Source: Adiantum capillus-veneris (lineage: Eukaryota > Streptophyta > Polypodiopsida > Polypodiales > Pteridaceae). From it: DNA of 64,000 nucleotides. The translations under genes and the position numbers were made by a program. Below, piece after piece: positions 42,780-52,492 of this stretch (the first letter of the stretch is position 1; each line of letters starts with the position of its first letter). The stretch is from positions 15,572,809 through 15,636,808 of the forward strand of contig CM043959.1 of NCBI GenBank assembly GCA_014529385.2, written 5' to 3'. The notes beneath the pieces were generated by a model that searched no databases, was not told where the DNA came from, and saw only the letters and a list, made by a program, of their open reading frames with translations.

Positions 42780-43168
42780 CTTGGCACACTTATAAAGGCC
42801 CCCGGCCAATTCAAAAGCAATTACATGAAAAGCATTAAGCCTTAAAAGCTCTAGTGCCTAAAAGCATGCCCCCTCTAGGCTGCATTGTAAAACGTGGGCG
42901 TCCGTACAACCACGTCAATAGTCAGCGCAATTCGCGGGCCATCCGTACGGTAGTGCCACGTGAACAACCTTTAAGCGATTTGGGATTCTGCTTCTATTTT
43001 TATAATTTTTAGGCCCTTCGGCCGGGTACCATAAGTTGGAACAACTTATTTTAAGTTAAATGGGCCACTCCGCCATAACTATAAGTTGATTAAAAGTTCT
43101 TCTATTTCTTTCCGCGAGGTTTAGGTCCCTTTGTCCTTTAGGTCATGCCACGTCATCACTTTATGACA
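42780..43168 (-). repeat. Partial C-like LTR (upstream part)
   Basis: Minus strand TGTCATAAAGTGATGACGTGGC at 43168 resembles the family C LTR start, and a TATA-like CTTTATAAGTG lies at about 42788-42798. The downstream part of the LTR and the PBS are missing before gag. Confidence 0.6.
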
Positions 43169-43290
43169 AGACAAAAAAAAACATTGTAGACATTTCATCT
43201 TTCAGACACACTCAAAACACACACACATATGAGAGAGTACTTATAACAAGTTCTTCCCATTTTAAATGTATAATTTTCATAAAGTAATTT

Positions 43291-43857
43291 CGTAACAGAC
43301 TTGGACACTCCAAGTCAAGAATCTACCGCGACACGATAGGAATTCACTTCAAAATAGTTCACAGTTCACAATTGATTCGACACGGCCCGGCGGAGTTCCG
43401 TGCCTAGAGATATTGGCCCCAAAGACTGGCGCCCCTTTTGGTATTTCTTTTTGTATAAATCTGTTGCACAAAGTACACGGGAGTGGTTGGGTCTCACTCT
43501 CAGACTCTGTGTCCAGATGCTCTGAGAAGTGAGAGCCCAAGCCACACTTAGAAAGGTTTACAAGGTATGCCAAAAGCAAAGCCCCAAAAGCTGGCCATTA
43601 AAAGCATTCACAAAATAAAGCAATTCCCTAAACATGGCTTGCTTAACAAAATAAAGCAAATTGAAATAAAGCTCTCCCTCTCTCTTGCGTAGAGCGTAGC
43701 CCAAAAGCTGTACGTTGCTGCCGTAAAAAGCGTCGGAAACCGCGGATCCGTACAGCCTGCTTTTTCCCGTACACTGCAGCTGCCACGTCAGCATTTCAGC
43801 CAGCCAAGGGAGGGTATCTGTGTGTGTACAAGGCAGCCACGTCACCGGTTTGTGACA
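43291..43857 (-). repeat. Family C LTR, inverted (3' LTR)
   Basis: Minus strand TGTCACAAACCGGTGACGTGG (43857) to GTCTGTTAC (43291), with the GGGGCGCCAGTCTTTGGGGCC block at about 43413-43433. It follows a C-family purine tract and 3' UTR, so it is a 3' LTR. The unlabelled 43169-43290 stretch beyond it holds A/T-rich and CA-rich sequence with nothing recognisable. Confidence 0.85.
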
Positions 43858-44190
43858 TACCCCCCTCTTGAAAGCATTGTAATCGCCCTCGATTGCACCT
43901 ACAAAACAGACGGAGGCAATAAACTGTCTTAGCAGACACTGATTGTTAGTACTGACGCACTAGGAACACACATCTAGCACATGTACCAATCGATAGTCAC
44001 ATCACAAGACGTCACTTGACATCACAGGACATTACATGACAAATCACATTCAAAATTCATTCGGATCTCAGACCATGATTAATCGGCAACGTATTTAGCA
44101 ATCGCATCTAGATCCAGTCGGGACCTCACAAATGCCCGATTGACTAATCCTTATTGCAACCATGTTTATCGAGATCGTTCATACCAAAAT
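43858..44190 (-). other. Family C 3' untranslated region and polypurine tract, inverted
   Basis: Minus-strand match to C2 14400-14724, including AATCGAGGGCGATTACAATG and the purine tract TCAAGAGGGGGGTA. It stops at about 44190 where A4 gag begins. Confidence 0.8.
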
Positions 44191-44947
44191 GCTTCCCCAC
44201 CAGGAGGTTTTTCTGACCCTCCCCCTTCCTCATCTACGACAAGGATTGCACTAACTCCTATGAGGAGTTGCCGCAGTTGTTTCTGGACAGGAAGTTAGAA
44301 CACGAAGAAAGAAGGAATGGAAGCCATAGCACGTGAACGTGAAGAAAGAAGGGCAACCATAGAGCGTGAGCGCGAGCAAGCACGCTTGGAAGCCAAAGAA
44401 CGACAAGAAAAATTGGATCGCGAGAACAAAGAAAGACAAGCAGAATTTGATCGCGCGAACAAAGAAAGACAAGCAGTATTTGATCGCGAGAACAAAGTAA
44501 GACAAGCAATGAACGACCGACACATGAAAGAAATGTTGCGACTCTTTTCTCAAGTTCAGGCACAGATGAAAGAGATTCGAGAAAAGGCGACTTTCTCAGT
44601 CTCTTCTTCCCCCAAGCATGACACACATGATTTGCATGATAATGATGAGCATGATGATTTGAATGATAATGATAAGCATGAAGAATTGTATGACAATGAC
44701 AAGCATGATGATTTGGATGACAATGACAAGTATGATGATTTGCATGATCAAGATGTGATTTCTCACGAGCATGATGATTTGTACGACCACGATGTCATTG
44801 TTCTTCACAAGAATGATGGGTTAGTTGATATTGTTTCTAGTAAAGCTAACCTCATTGTATATTTGATCAATCACGAAGAACCGATCTTGGCTCTCGAGTC
44901 AAGGTCCAAAGAACCCCCTCAGGCAAAACCGATCTTGGCTCTCGAGC
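44191..44947 (+). pseudogene. A4 gag N-terminus fused to acidic repeat region
   Basis: The frame 44317 onward gives an Arg/Glu coiled coil (EREERRATIEREREQARLEA, then repeated RENKERQA units), then, after a deletion of the capsid, knuckle and protease present in A2, goes straight into SVSSSPKHDTHDLHDNDEHD with several HDDLxDND-type repeats and the NHEEPILALESRSKEP unit. It is interrupted at 44947 by the solo LTR. Confidence 0.85.
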
Positions 44948-46423
44948 TGTCACCAACCAGTGGTAATTCCATTTTTGTTTATTTTCTCTTTCTTTGGGGA
45001 ATTTCGTTTGTTTTACCTTTTGGAAACACCCCTCTGGAAATCTAACTGCCCTGCATTGCATAGCCAGTGTGGAACTGTTCAGAGAGAGTCCAGGCCTGAG
45101 GGCTAAAGAGCACTAAGGTTGGACAAGGACTATGGTTAGCCAAAGTGGGGTCATTGGCCAGCCAAAGCGGAATCCTTTGCTACATAGGCTACATTTCAGT
45201 TTTGGGTGTGGCTGCAGTGTACAAAGAGGGTCAGATGACCTAGAAGAATGTAATGGTAGATACTAGAAACTCCTAAATTTTAGGGATTGCTATTTTTGGA
45301 CGACAAAAAGTCTTCGTGTCATTACGTGCAGTTTGACATGGGGATCATTTTGTTACTCTGTGGCCAAGTCAACAGAGGCTGCACGTGAGATATTTTTAGA
45401 CCCGAGGGTCTAAAGCGAGAAAATGCACAAATGAGTGACACTTGGACTCTGAGGCCAGTTTACTACTTAAAGAGAAGGCAAAAACGTGATTTTCAGCTGT
45501 GAGCTCGTTTTTTAGTGTTGTCACAGGTGGGAGAGCTTCAATGGAGTGCTGGCTTACCCTCTATGTACAGTGAGGTGCGGGATGTCATGACCTGCACACC
45601 TCTCACTGCTCTCTCTCTCCCCTATTCTTTATGGTTATGCCCCTCTAGTGGGCTCATCAGATTGACCAATGTACAGTTGTGTGGGTTCATGCGCGATTGC
45701 CGAGGCAAGAGCCTCTTGCACAGGTACTGGATTAGCTAGCGGCTAATCCCCCGCAGGTACAGGTGATTCGGAGAGGTTTCACATGCGAAATCTCGTCCGA
45801 TTCAAAGGGCAAGTAGCCCTACAGGTGCGGGAGCTCAGGACTTGCTACGGATGCGACCGGCACGCGAAACGGAGCCCGAAACAGTGAATTACAGCCTGCT
45901 GTGTATTTTTGCAGGTTTAGGGTTTTGGCCCTAAACGGACCCTAATACCCTCAGGAGGTTCGGGACGCGAGGGGACCGCTGTACAGGTGATCTGGCGCAT
46001 TTTCAGGGCAGAAAACAGAGAATTCAGCGTGCTGCAGATTCTCGCCAGGTTTTGCAAAGCGTCCATATGCGTCGGGAAAGTCATCTAATGCGTGGGGATA
46101 CTGACTGTGAAGGGTCCTAGTACAGTTATGCTGCCGAAGGGCCAGAATAGAAGAAATTCAACCCAGATTGTGCGGGGCAACTTGTAGGGAGCCACAGCTT
46201 TTATTCTCTCTTTTAAAGAATAAAGAAATACCGAAAGGGGCGCCTATTTAGGGGCCAATCTGGTGTCTGACTCGCATATAGATGCATTCTAGCATCTGTA
46301 TCCCATTCCCCTCTCTTGTGTCATTATAGCACAGGTAGAATAGACGACTAATAGTGGGTGAAAGCTAAATCAAGGTTTGAAGTAAAGTCTACCGCCCTTT
46401 TTGAAGTTAACAGGCCGGTTACA
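44948..46423 (+). mobile_element. Family B solo LTR
   Basis: TGTCACCAACCAGTGG to GGCCGGTTACA, 1476 bp, flanked by CGAGC at 44943-44947 and 46424-46428. Removing it and one CGAGC rejoins the A4 frame exactly as in A2 21805-21830. It has the paired hairpins at 45702-45715 and 45729-45749. It presumably formed by LTR-LTR recombination of a full element. Confidence 0.95.
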
Positions 46424-46604
46424 CGAGCCTAGGTCCAAAGAACCCCCTCAGGAAGAACCGATCTTGGCTCTCAAGCCTAGATCCACAGAAACCCCCCATG
46501 AAGTATTATGTGTTCGCATGATTAGTCAACACGCATTGATCAAGTGTTTTATTCGTAATCGTTTCCTATATTTTAGTCAGCGTCTTTATGTGATCTCTTT
46601 TCAT
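46424..46604 (+). pseudogene. A4 C-terminal domain, first part
   Basis: Continues the A4 frame with EPILALKPRSTETPHEVLCV and RMISQHALIKCFIRNRFLYF, homologous to A2 around 21840-21960. Split at 46604 by element D. Confidence 0.85.
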
Positions 46605-46671
46605 TGTCATGGATGCTTGAGAGTCAGTCGCTGCCTGCATCATCACCTATGTCATCGCTTACATCATCACT

Positions 46672-46945
46672 AGAAGTCTCTAGAAGAATCTAGAAGGATC
46701 TAGAAGTTTCTAGAAACATGGAGAAGATTCCGGAAGAATCTAGAAGTTTCTGGAAAGCTCTAGAAAGTTGAAGAAGGATCTAGAAGAACTAGAAGGATCA
46801 AGAAGTTTCTAGAAGCTTGGAGAAGATTCCGGAAAAATCTAGAAGTTTCTGGAAAGCTCTAGAAAGTTGAAGGATCCAGAAGGTTCTAGAAGAACTAGAA
46901 GGATCAAGAAGGTTCTAACCTCCTCAAGAAGAACCTAGAAAGTCC
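46672..46945 (+). promoter_or_regulatory. Heat-shock-element-like array in D 5' LTR
   Basis: Perfect alternating GAA-nn-TTC-nn-GAA runs occur at 46703-46715, 46802-46814 and 46879-46891, with many imperfect ones between. They lie about 75-260 bp upstream of the TATA box at 46965, where heat-shock factors act in plants. Similar but non-homologous elements drive the heat-induced copia ONSEN of Arabidopsis. Function here is inferred only from the motif. Confidence 0.65.
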
Positions 46946-46964
46946 TAACCTCCTCAAGCACTAG

Positions 46965-46972
46965 TATAAATA
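46965..46972 (+). promoter_or_regulatory. TATA box of D 5' LTR
   Basis: TATAAATA followed by GGGG, conserved in the 3' LTR at 52215-52222 and the D2 LTR (minus, about 57747-57754). Confidence 0.75.
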
Positions 46973-47245
46973 GGGGTCTTGGGCCACAAGACCCTCAGTC
47001 TTGCCAACACCAATTGTGAAGCTCCTATGAGGAAATCCCTCTTCTAGTTCTTATGTTCAAGTCTTGTCCTTGCAATCAAGCCTTGTCTTGTACTCAAGTC
47101 ATGTAATCCAAGTCTTGTATCTAGCTCTCTTGATAAAGTATTAAGTCTTATAATCAAAATTAAGCTTATCATCAAGTCCAAGTTCTTGTACATTGTGAAC
47201 ACCTCCTCTTGCTCTCTTTTAGCTCTATACGCGCTCATAACAGTT

Positions 47246-47263
47246 TGGCAAGACTACCATCTC
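47246..47263 (+). other. D primer-binding site, tRNA not identified
   Basis: TGGCAAGACTACC three bases after the LTR end, in the expected place. I cannot match it to a specific tRNA from memory. Confidence 0.5.
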
Positions 47264-47282
47264 TTAATCTTCTCAAGCCATC

Positions 47283-48293
47283 ATGGAGCCGACGATGGAA
47301 GGTGTCATCAACGCATTGCAAAGCATCCAAGCTCAGTTACAAGAACTTCGCGAGAGTAACGCTCAACTTCAAGCAGAGCAACCCCTAATCTTGGGATCGG
47401 CATTGCAAAATCTTCAATGTCAAATTCAAGAGCTTCAAGAGACAAGCACACATCAAGCACAAGCTGCAAGATCTAGCTATTCTCAACAACATAAGAAGGA
47501 GCCGAAGGTCAGCATGCCTGAAAAATTTGATGGGACTAGATCAAAGTTTAGAGGTTTTCTCCAACAAGTGCTCCTCTTCATTCGAATGCAACAAGAGCGT
47601 TATCCAGATGATGCCTCTCAAGTAGGCCTTATTGGGACACTCCTCTCGGGTACGGCTCTCTCTTGGTTTGCTCCCTTACTTGAAAAAGAATCTCCTCTTC
47701 TTCATGACTTTGAAGCTTTTGTGCGGGAGTTCTCTGCAACCTTTGGGGATACTGATAGAGCAAGGGTTGCTGAAACCAAACTTAGAAATCTCCGCCAAGG
47801 ATCGAGACCTGCATCCGTCTATGCATCCGAATTTCAACAGCTCACTTGTGATCTGACTTGGCATGAGGAATATTTCATTAGCCAATTTCAGTGGGGATTA
47901 AAGGATGACGTAAAAGATCTTTTATTGACTATGCCAAACGTTCACACACTAAGCGAGTTCATCTCTCAAGCAATAGAATGTGATAATCGACTATTTGAGA
48001 GGAGACAAGAGAGGCATCTTGGATCACCATTGCAACCCCAAACAGAAGTGACACATAATGGCTACACACCTCAACAGGGCCATGAATCAAGCATTGAGCC
48101 CATGCAAATTGATTCAGCACGGTTTCAACCTCTCTCAGCCCATGAGAAGCAAAGGCGACGCATTAATGGCTTATGTATGTATTGTGGAGAGCAGGGGCAC
48201 ATGGCTCAACAGTGTCCAAGGAAGAGAAGGATGAAGGTTCATGGTGCAATGGCCTCAACGTGTTCGGAAAACATGGACGTCCAACCCCAATAG
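47283..48293 (+). CDS. D gag (336 codons, open)
   Basis: ATG at 47283 (MEPTMEGVINALQSIQAQ). N-terminal coiled coil (residues 1-65), Retrotrans_gag core with KFRGFLQQVLLFIRMQ, GTLLSGTALSWFAPLLEKE, FSATFGDTDRARVAETKL and LTCDLTWHEEYFISQFQWGL (about 75-210), and CCHC knuckle CMYCGEQGHMAQQC (about 299-312). The frame is fully open, the only uninterrupted gag here. The protease lies in another frame, overlapping by about 120 nt (-1 relative), so expression may have needed frameshifting, or the shift is a decay mutation. Whether it is made is unknown. Confidence 0.88.
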   Translation: MEPTMEGVINALQSIQAQLQELRESNAQLQAEQPLILGSALQNLQCQIQELQETSTHQAQAARSSYSQQHKKEPKVSMPEKFDGTRSKFRGFLQQVLLFIRMQQERYPDDASQVGLIGTLLSGTALSWFAPLLEKESPLLHDFEAFVREFSATFGDTDRARVAETKLRNLRQGSRPASVYASEFQQLTCDLTWHEEYFISQFQWGLKDDVKDLLLTMPNVHTLSEFISQAIECDNRLFERRQERHLGSPLQPQTEVTHNGYTPQQGHESSIEPMQIDSARFQPLSAHEKQRRRINGLCMYCGEQGHMAQQCPRKRRMKVHGAMASTCSENMDVQPQ

Positions 48294-48774
48294 AGACCGA
48301 CCGGTTGGACAAAAGACAAGCAAAAAAAGGTCTCTTTCTTCCCGCTGATTCCACTTCAAGTTTTATGCTACCAGTCAAGATCCATATGCCGGGTAGGCAC
48401 ATGGATTGTGAAGCATTACTAGATTCAGGCGCAACAGCGTGCTTCATGGACAAAGAATTTGCAAAAGAACAAGGCATACCACTTGTGGAGAAGTCTAATC
48501 CAGCAACTGTAGAAGTCATTGATGGTCGTCCCCTCGCTTCAGGGGATGTCAGGTATGAAACTCGCCCCATAGAAGTAACATTGTAGGAGCATGTTTCAAG
48601 AATAGCATTCAATATTATACAAAGCCCAAGCAGTCCAATTGTTATTGGGCTACCGTGGCTTGAATTACATAATCCTGACATCGATTGGAGGGTTCGGAGA
48701 ATTGAACCACAAAAAGTCCAAAAGAAGAAGGGAAGGCATAATAGACCTATATATCTTGGAGCCAAGGTCTTCAT
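48173..48774 (+). pseudogene. D protease
   Basis: A frame overlapping gag encodes PVKIHMPGRHMDCEALLDSG, ATACFMDKEFAKEQG, with the canonical DSGA triad, and after TAG at 48584-48586 (likely CAG, Gln) continues SPIVIGLPWLELHNPDIDWR, the second hallmark of gypsy protease. Then a frameshift near 48800 leads to RT. Active-site residues are intact. Confidence 0.85.
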
Positions 48775-49824
48775 GTGTACAGCCAAAAAGTATTTCCAAC
48801 TTTCCTTATATTTGCAACACCAACCGACACGTCGACAACAAAAATCATAGAGGCATTGCCACGTCAATATCAAGATTACAATGATGTTTTTGAGAAGAAG
48901 AATGCAGACCTCTTACCGGAGCATCGACCCTATGATTGTGCTATAGAGCTTCAGAAGGGAACCCAACCCCCTTTTGGCCCAATATACAAGCTATCTCAAG
49001 ATGAATTGGTAGAATTACGGAAAAATATTGATGAGAATCTTGCTAAGGGGTTCATACGGCATTCGAAGTCCCCAGCAGGAGCTCCAATACTCTTTGTAAA
49101 GAAGGACGGAACTCTCCGTATGTGCGTGGATTATAGGGGCCGAAACAAGATCACCATCAAGAATCGCTATCCCCTTCCCTTGATCCCAGAGCTTCTTGAG
49201 CGCCTTGGCAAAGCAAGAATATTCACAAAAATAGATCTTCATGGTGCTTACAACCTAGTCAGAATCAAAGAAGGTGATGAATGGAAAACAGCCTTTCGGA
49301 CAAGATATGGCCACTTTGAATATACCGTCATGCCATTTGGTCTCACAAATACCCTAGCTATTTTTCAACATTTAATGAACGATATCTTTTGGGAGTATTT
49401 GGATTATTTTGTGGTAATATATTTGGATGATATCTTGATATTTTCCAAGGATCAAGAAGAGCATGAGCACCATGTACGATTAGTGCTTGAAAAGCTTCGT
49501 GCATTAGGGTTATATGCAAAGTTGGAGAAGTGCTCTTTTAATCAATCTAAGGTGGAATTTCTTGGTTATGTAATTTCTGAAAAGGGAATCTCCATGGATC
49601 CAAAGAAGGTTCAAACCATCCTTGATTGGGAGGCACCCACCTCGGTAAGAGATGTTCAATGTTTCCTCGGATTTGCAAATTTTTATCGTATCTTTATACA
49701 GGGATACTCCAAGGTGGTTACAGCACTCACAAGGTTGACAGGCCATAATAAGTTTGTCTGGACTCAAAGGCCGCGAAAGCATTTCAGACTCTCAAGCAAG
49801 CTTTCACGACCGCACCCATTCTAA
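48775..49824 (+). pseudogene. D reverse transcriptase
   Basis: Open for about 330 codons: [80 protein letters not shown] and catalytic [10 protein letters not shown] (about 49420-49450), then [17 protein letters not shown] and [12 protein letters not shown]. The usual LTNAPATFQ is altered to [10 protein letters not shown] shift near 49770 breaks the link to RNase H. Confidence 0.92.
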
Positions 49825-50417
49825 TTCACGCAGATCCTACAAAGCCTTTCATCCTAGAAACAGACGCTTCAGATTTTGCCCTTGGCGCTATTCTATCCCA
49901 AGTAGGAGAGGATGGTCGAGTACATCCAGTGGCTTTTTATTCCCGCAAGTTCTCAGCTACAGAAATCAATTATGAAATCCATGACAAAGAGCTCTTAGCA
50001 ATCATCGACTCCTTCGACACTTGGCGTCACCTACTTGAAGGAGCTCCTCATAAGATCACTGTCTATACACATCACAAGAATTTGGAATACTTCATGACAT
50101 CTCGCATCTTGAATCGTTGCCAAGCCAGGTGGAGTGGTATCCTATCAAGGTTTGATTTTCTTATCTCTTATAGACCTAGCCGTCAACAAGCTAAGCCACA
50201 TGCCTTATCAAGAAGATCCTACCTTGCACCTAGAGAAGGCGACGGAGCATTTGATCAACAAGAGTCCGTGATTTTGAAACCTGAGCAGCTTAAGCTAAAC
50301 GCCACCATGAGACAAGCTCCTGAAGATTCTACTTTTCTTTCTAAGGTGAAGACGCAAATTGCCAAAGACCCACTTGCTCAGAATATTAGACAACTAACTA
50401 CAAGGACAAGAGGTTAA
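49825..50417 (+). pseudogene. D RNase H, two catalytic Asp changed
   Basis: ETDASDFALGAILSQ (first Asp) lies in one frame and AFYSRKFSATEINYEIHDKE (Glu) in the next. Where the family has TDHKNL this copy has THHKNL, and where it has KPDALSR it has KPHALSR: both catalytic Asp have become His by single G-to-C changes. The remainder (RWSGILSRFDFLISYRPSRQ) is well conserved. Confidence 0.85.
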
Positions 50418-51462
50418 TGAGGACTTTCAAGAAATTGATGGACTAATTTACTATAAGGGTCTCCTCTATATTCCGCCAGGACCAACACGCTTGGAGGTAC
50501 TTCAGCAACGGCATGATCTTCCATCAGTAGGGCATTTTGGGGTTAATAAGACAATTGAGCTTCTCTCCCGCGACTTTTGGTGGCCTCAAATGTGGAAGCT
50601 TGTCAAGGAGTATGTAGGCACTTGTGACACTTGCAATAGATCAAAGGCCCCTAGTCATCGTCCTCATGGATTACTCCATCCCTTGCCCATTCCAACCAAA
50701 CCATGGTCATCCATCTCCATGGACTTCATTGTAGAGCTACCCTTGTCACAAGGATTTGACTCCATTTTAGTAGTCGTGGGTCGGTTTACAAAAATGACAC
50801 ACTTCATTCCAACCACTAAAACCATCACCAGCAAAGGTACGGCCAAACTCTTTCTACAGCATATCTATCGTTATCACGGATTACCGGATGACATAGTTTC
50901 TGATCGAGGCCCACAATTCATCTCTAGCTTTTGGAAAAGCTTATTCAAGCTACTCGGAGTACAAATCAACCTCTCCTCAACCAATCACCCACAAAGTGAT
51001 GGACAAACAGAGAGTAAATCAAGTTTTGGAACAGTATCTCCGCTGTACTATCAACTATCACCAGGATCATTGGGTCGAGCTCCTACCGCTAGCAGAATTC
51101 TCCTATAATAACAGTTTTCATGCCTCCACCCGTCACACTCCATTCTTTGCTAATTATGGTCAACATCCCAAACAGGATATCCACAGACACTATCAAGTCA
51201 AGAATCCAGCTGCTATTCATCTTACACAACAATTATCTGCAATTCACAAAGAACTTACAATTCATATCAAAGAAGCTCAATCCAAGTATAAGGAAAGTGC
51301 AGATCTCCATCGCATGCAACATCCAAAATACAAAGAAGGGGATAAAGTGTGGCTTCTCCGACGTGATCTGCGTTCATCTCGTCCCTGTTAAAGCTTGATT
51401 ATCGAAGGCTTGGCCCGTTTAAAATTATACGTCAAGTCAATCCAGTCACCTATCGACTCCGA
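50418..51462 (+). pseudogene. D integrase
   Basis: Zinc domain (HDLPSVGHFGVNKTIELL, CDTCNRSKAP), DDE core PWSSISMDFIVELPL, IVSDRGPQFISSFWKSL and, after a frameshift near 51010, the Glu region (DGQTESK) with AEFSYNNSFHASTRHTPFFA. C-terminal YKEGDKVWLLRRDL follows. All three catalytic residues are visible, but frames change at about 50418, 51010 and 51390. Confidence 0.88.
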
Positions 51463-51799
51463 TTGCCCTCATCCATGAAAATCCATCCGGTCTTTCATGT
51501 CTCAGTCCTAGAACCTTGTCACACATCTAAGATCCCAGGAAGAGCCCTACAACCACCTCCTCCGGTTAAGATTCAAGGACATCACGAATATGAGGTTGAG
51601 AAAGTCCTAGATTCTCGAGTTTCGCGTAGCAGGTTACAGTACTTGGTGCATTGGAAAGGCTATGATGTTAGTGAATGAACCTGGGAACCAGCACACAATC
51701 TAGAGCATGCATCTCTCAAAGTCCAAGAGTTCCATCAACAACATCCATGGAAGCCCAACTCAAGGAACACCACAGCTCCTCGTGGAACTCGTCGCTAAA
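51463..51799 (+). pseudogene. D chromodomain, HP1-like
   Basis: KIHPVFHVSVLEP is followed by HEYEVEKVLDSRVSRSRLQY, LVHWKGYDVSE, a TGA, then TWEPAHNLEH. The three aromatic positions of the methyl-lysine cage (Tyr of YEVE, Trp of HWKGY, Tyr of GY) are present, unlike in B and C. The TGA at 51676-51678 stands in place of one residue before TWEP. Expected role: binding H3K9-methylated chromatin during integration. Confidence 0.85.
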
Positions 51800-51810
51800 G
51801 GAGGGGGTAA
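51796..51810 (+). other. D polypurine tract
   Basis: TAAAGGAGGGGGTAA directly before the 3' LTR. Confidence 0.85.
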
Positions 51811-52492
51811 TGTCATGGATGCTTGAGAGTCTGTCGCTGCCTGCATCATCGCCTATGTCATCGCCTACATCATCACTAGAAGGCTCTAGAAGAATCTAGA
51901 AGGATCTAGAAGATTCTAGAAGTTTCTAGAAACATGGAGAAGATTCCGGAAGAATCTAGAAGTTTCTGGAAAGCTCTAGAAAGTTGAAGAAGGATCTAAA
52001 AGGTTCTAGAACAACTAGAAGGATCAAGAAGTTTCTAGAAGCTTGGAGAAGATTCCGGAAAAATCTAGAAGTCTAGAAAGCTCTAGAAAGTTGAAGAAGA
52101 ATCCAGAAGGTTCTAGAAGAACTAGAAGGATCAAGAAGGTTCTAGAAGATTCTAACCTCCTCCAGAAGAACCTAGAAAGTCCTAACCTCCTCAAGTAACC
52201 TCCTCAAGCACTAGTATAAATAGGGGTCTTGGGCCACAAGACCCTCAATCTTGCCAACACCAATTGTGAGGCACCTATGAGGAAATCCCTCTTCTAGTTC
52301 TTATGTTCAAGTCTTGTCCTTGCAATCAAGCCTTGTCTTGTACTCAAGTCATGTAATCCAAGTCTTGTATCTAGCTCTCTTGATAAAGTATTAAGTCTTA
52401 TAATCAATATTAAGCTTATCATCAAGTCCAAGTTCTTGTACATTGTGAGCACCTCCTCTTGCTCTCTTTTAGCTCTATACGGGCTCATAACA
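51811..52492 (+). repeat. 3' LTR of D
   Basis: Same ends as the 5' LTR but 44 bp longer, mainly from extra repeat units upstream of the TATA box. Followed by TTCAT. Confidence 0.95.
51878..52175 (+). promoter_or_regulatory. Heat-shock-element-like array in D 3' LTR
   Basis: A perfect run of five alternating units, GAA-ga-TTC-ta-GAA-gt-TTC-ta-GAA, spans 51909-51931. Further three-unit runs follow (for example about 52030-52042). TATAAATA is at 52215-52222. This LTR could fire outward into flanking DNA. Confidence 0.65.

Larger units (their letters stand above)
46605..47242 (+). repeat. 5' LTR of D
   Basis: TGTCATGGATGCTTGAGAG to CTCATAACA. The upstream part is filled with TCTAGAAG-type repeats. 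TATAAATA at 46965-46972 marks the likely promoter. Confidence 0.95.
46605..52492 (+). mobile_element. Complete Ty3/gypsy chromovirus D
   Basis: 5888 bp with LTRs 46605-47242 and 51811-52492 and target duplication TTCAT (46600-46604, 52493-52497). Removing the element and one TTCAT restores the A4 coding order exactly as in A2. Gag, protease, RT, RNase H, integrase and chromodomain are present in order but not in one frame. It differs from B and C in gag, in canonical DSGA protease, in YLDD RT and in an HP1-like chromodomain. Confidence 0.95.
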
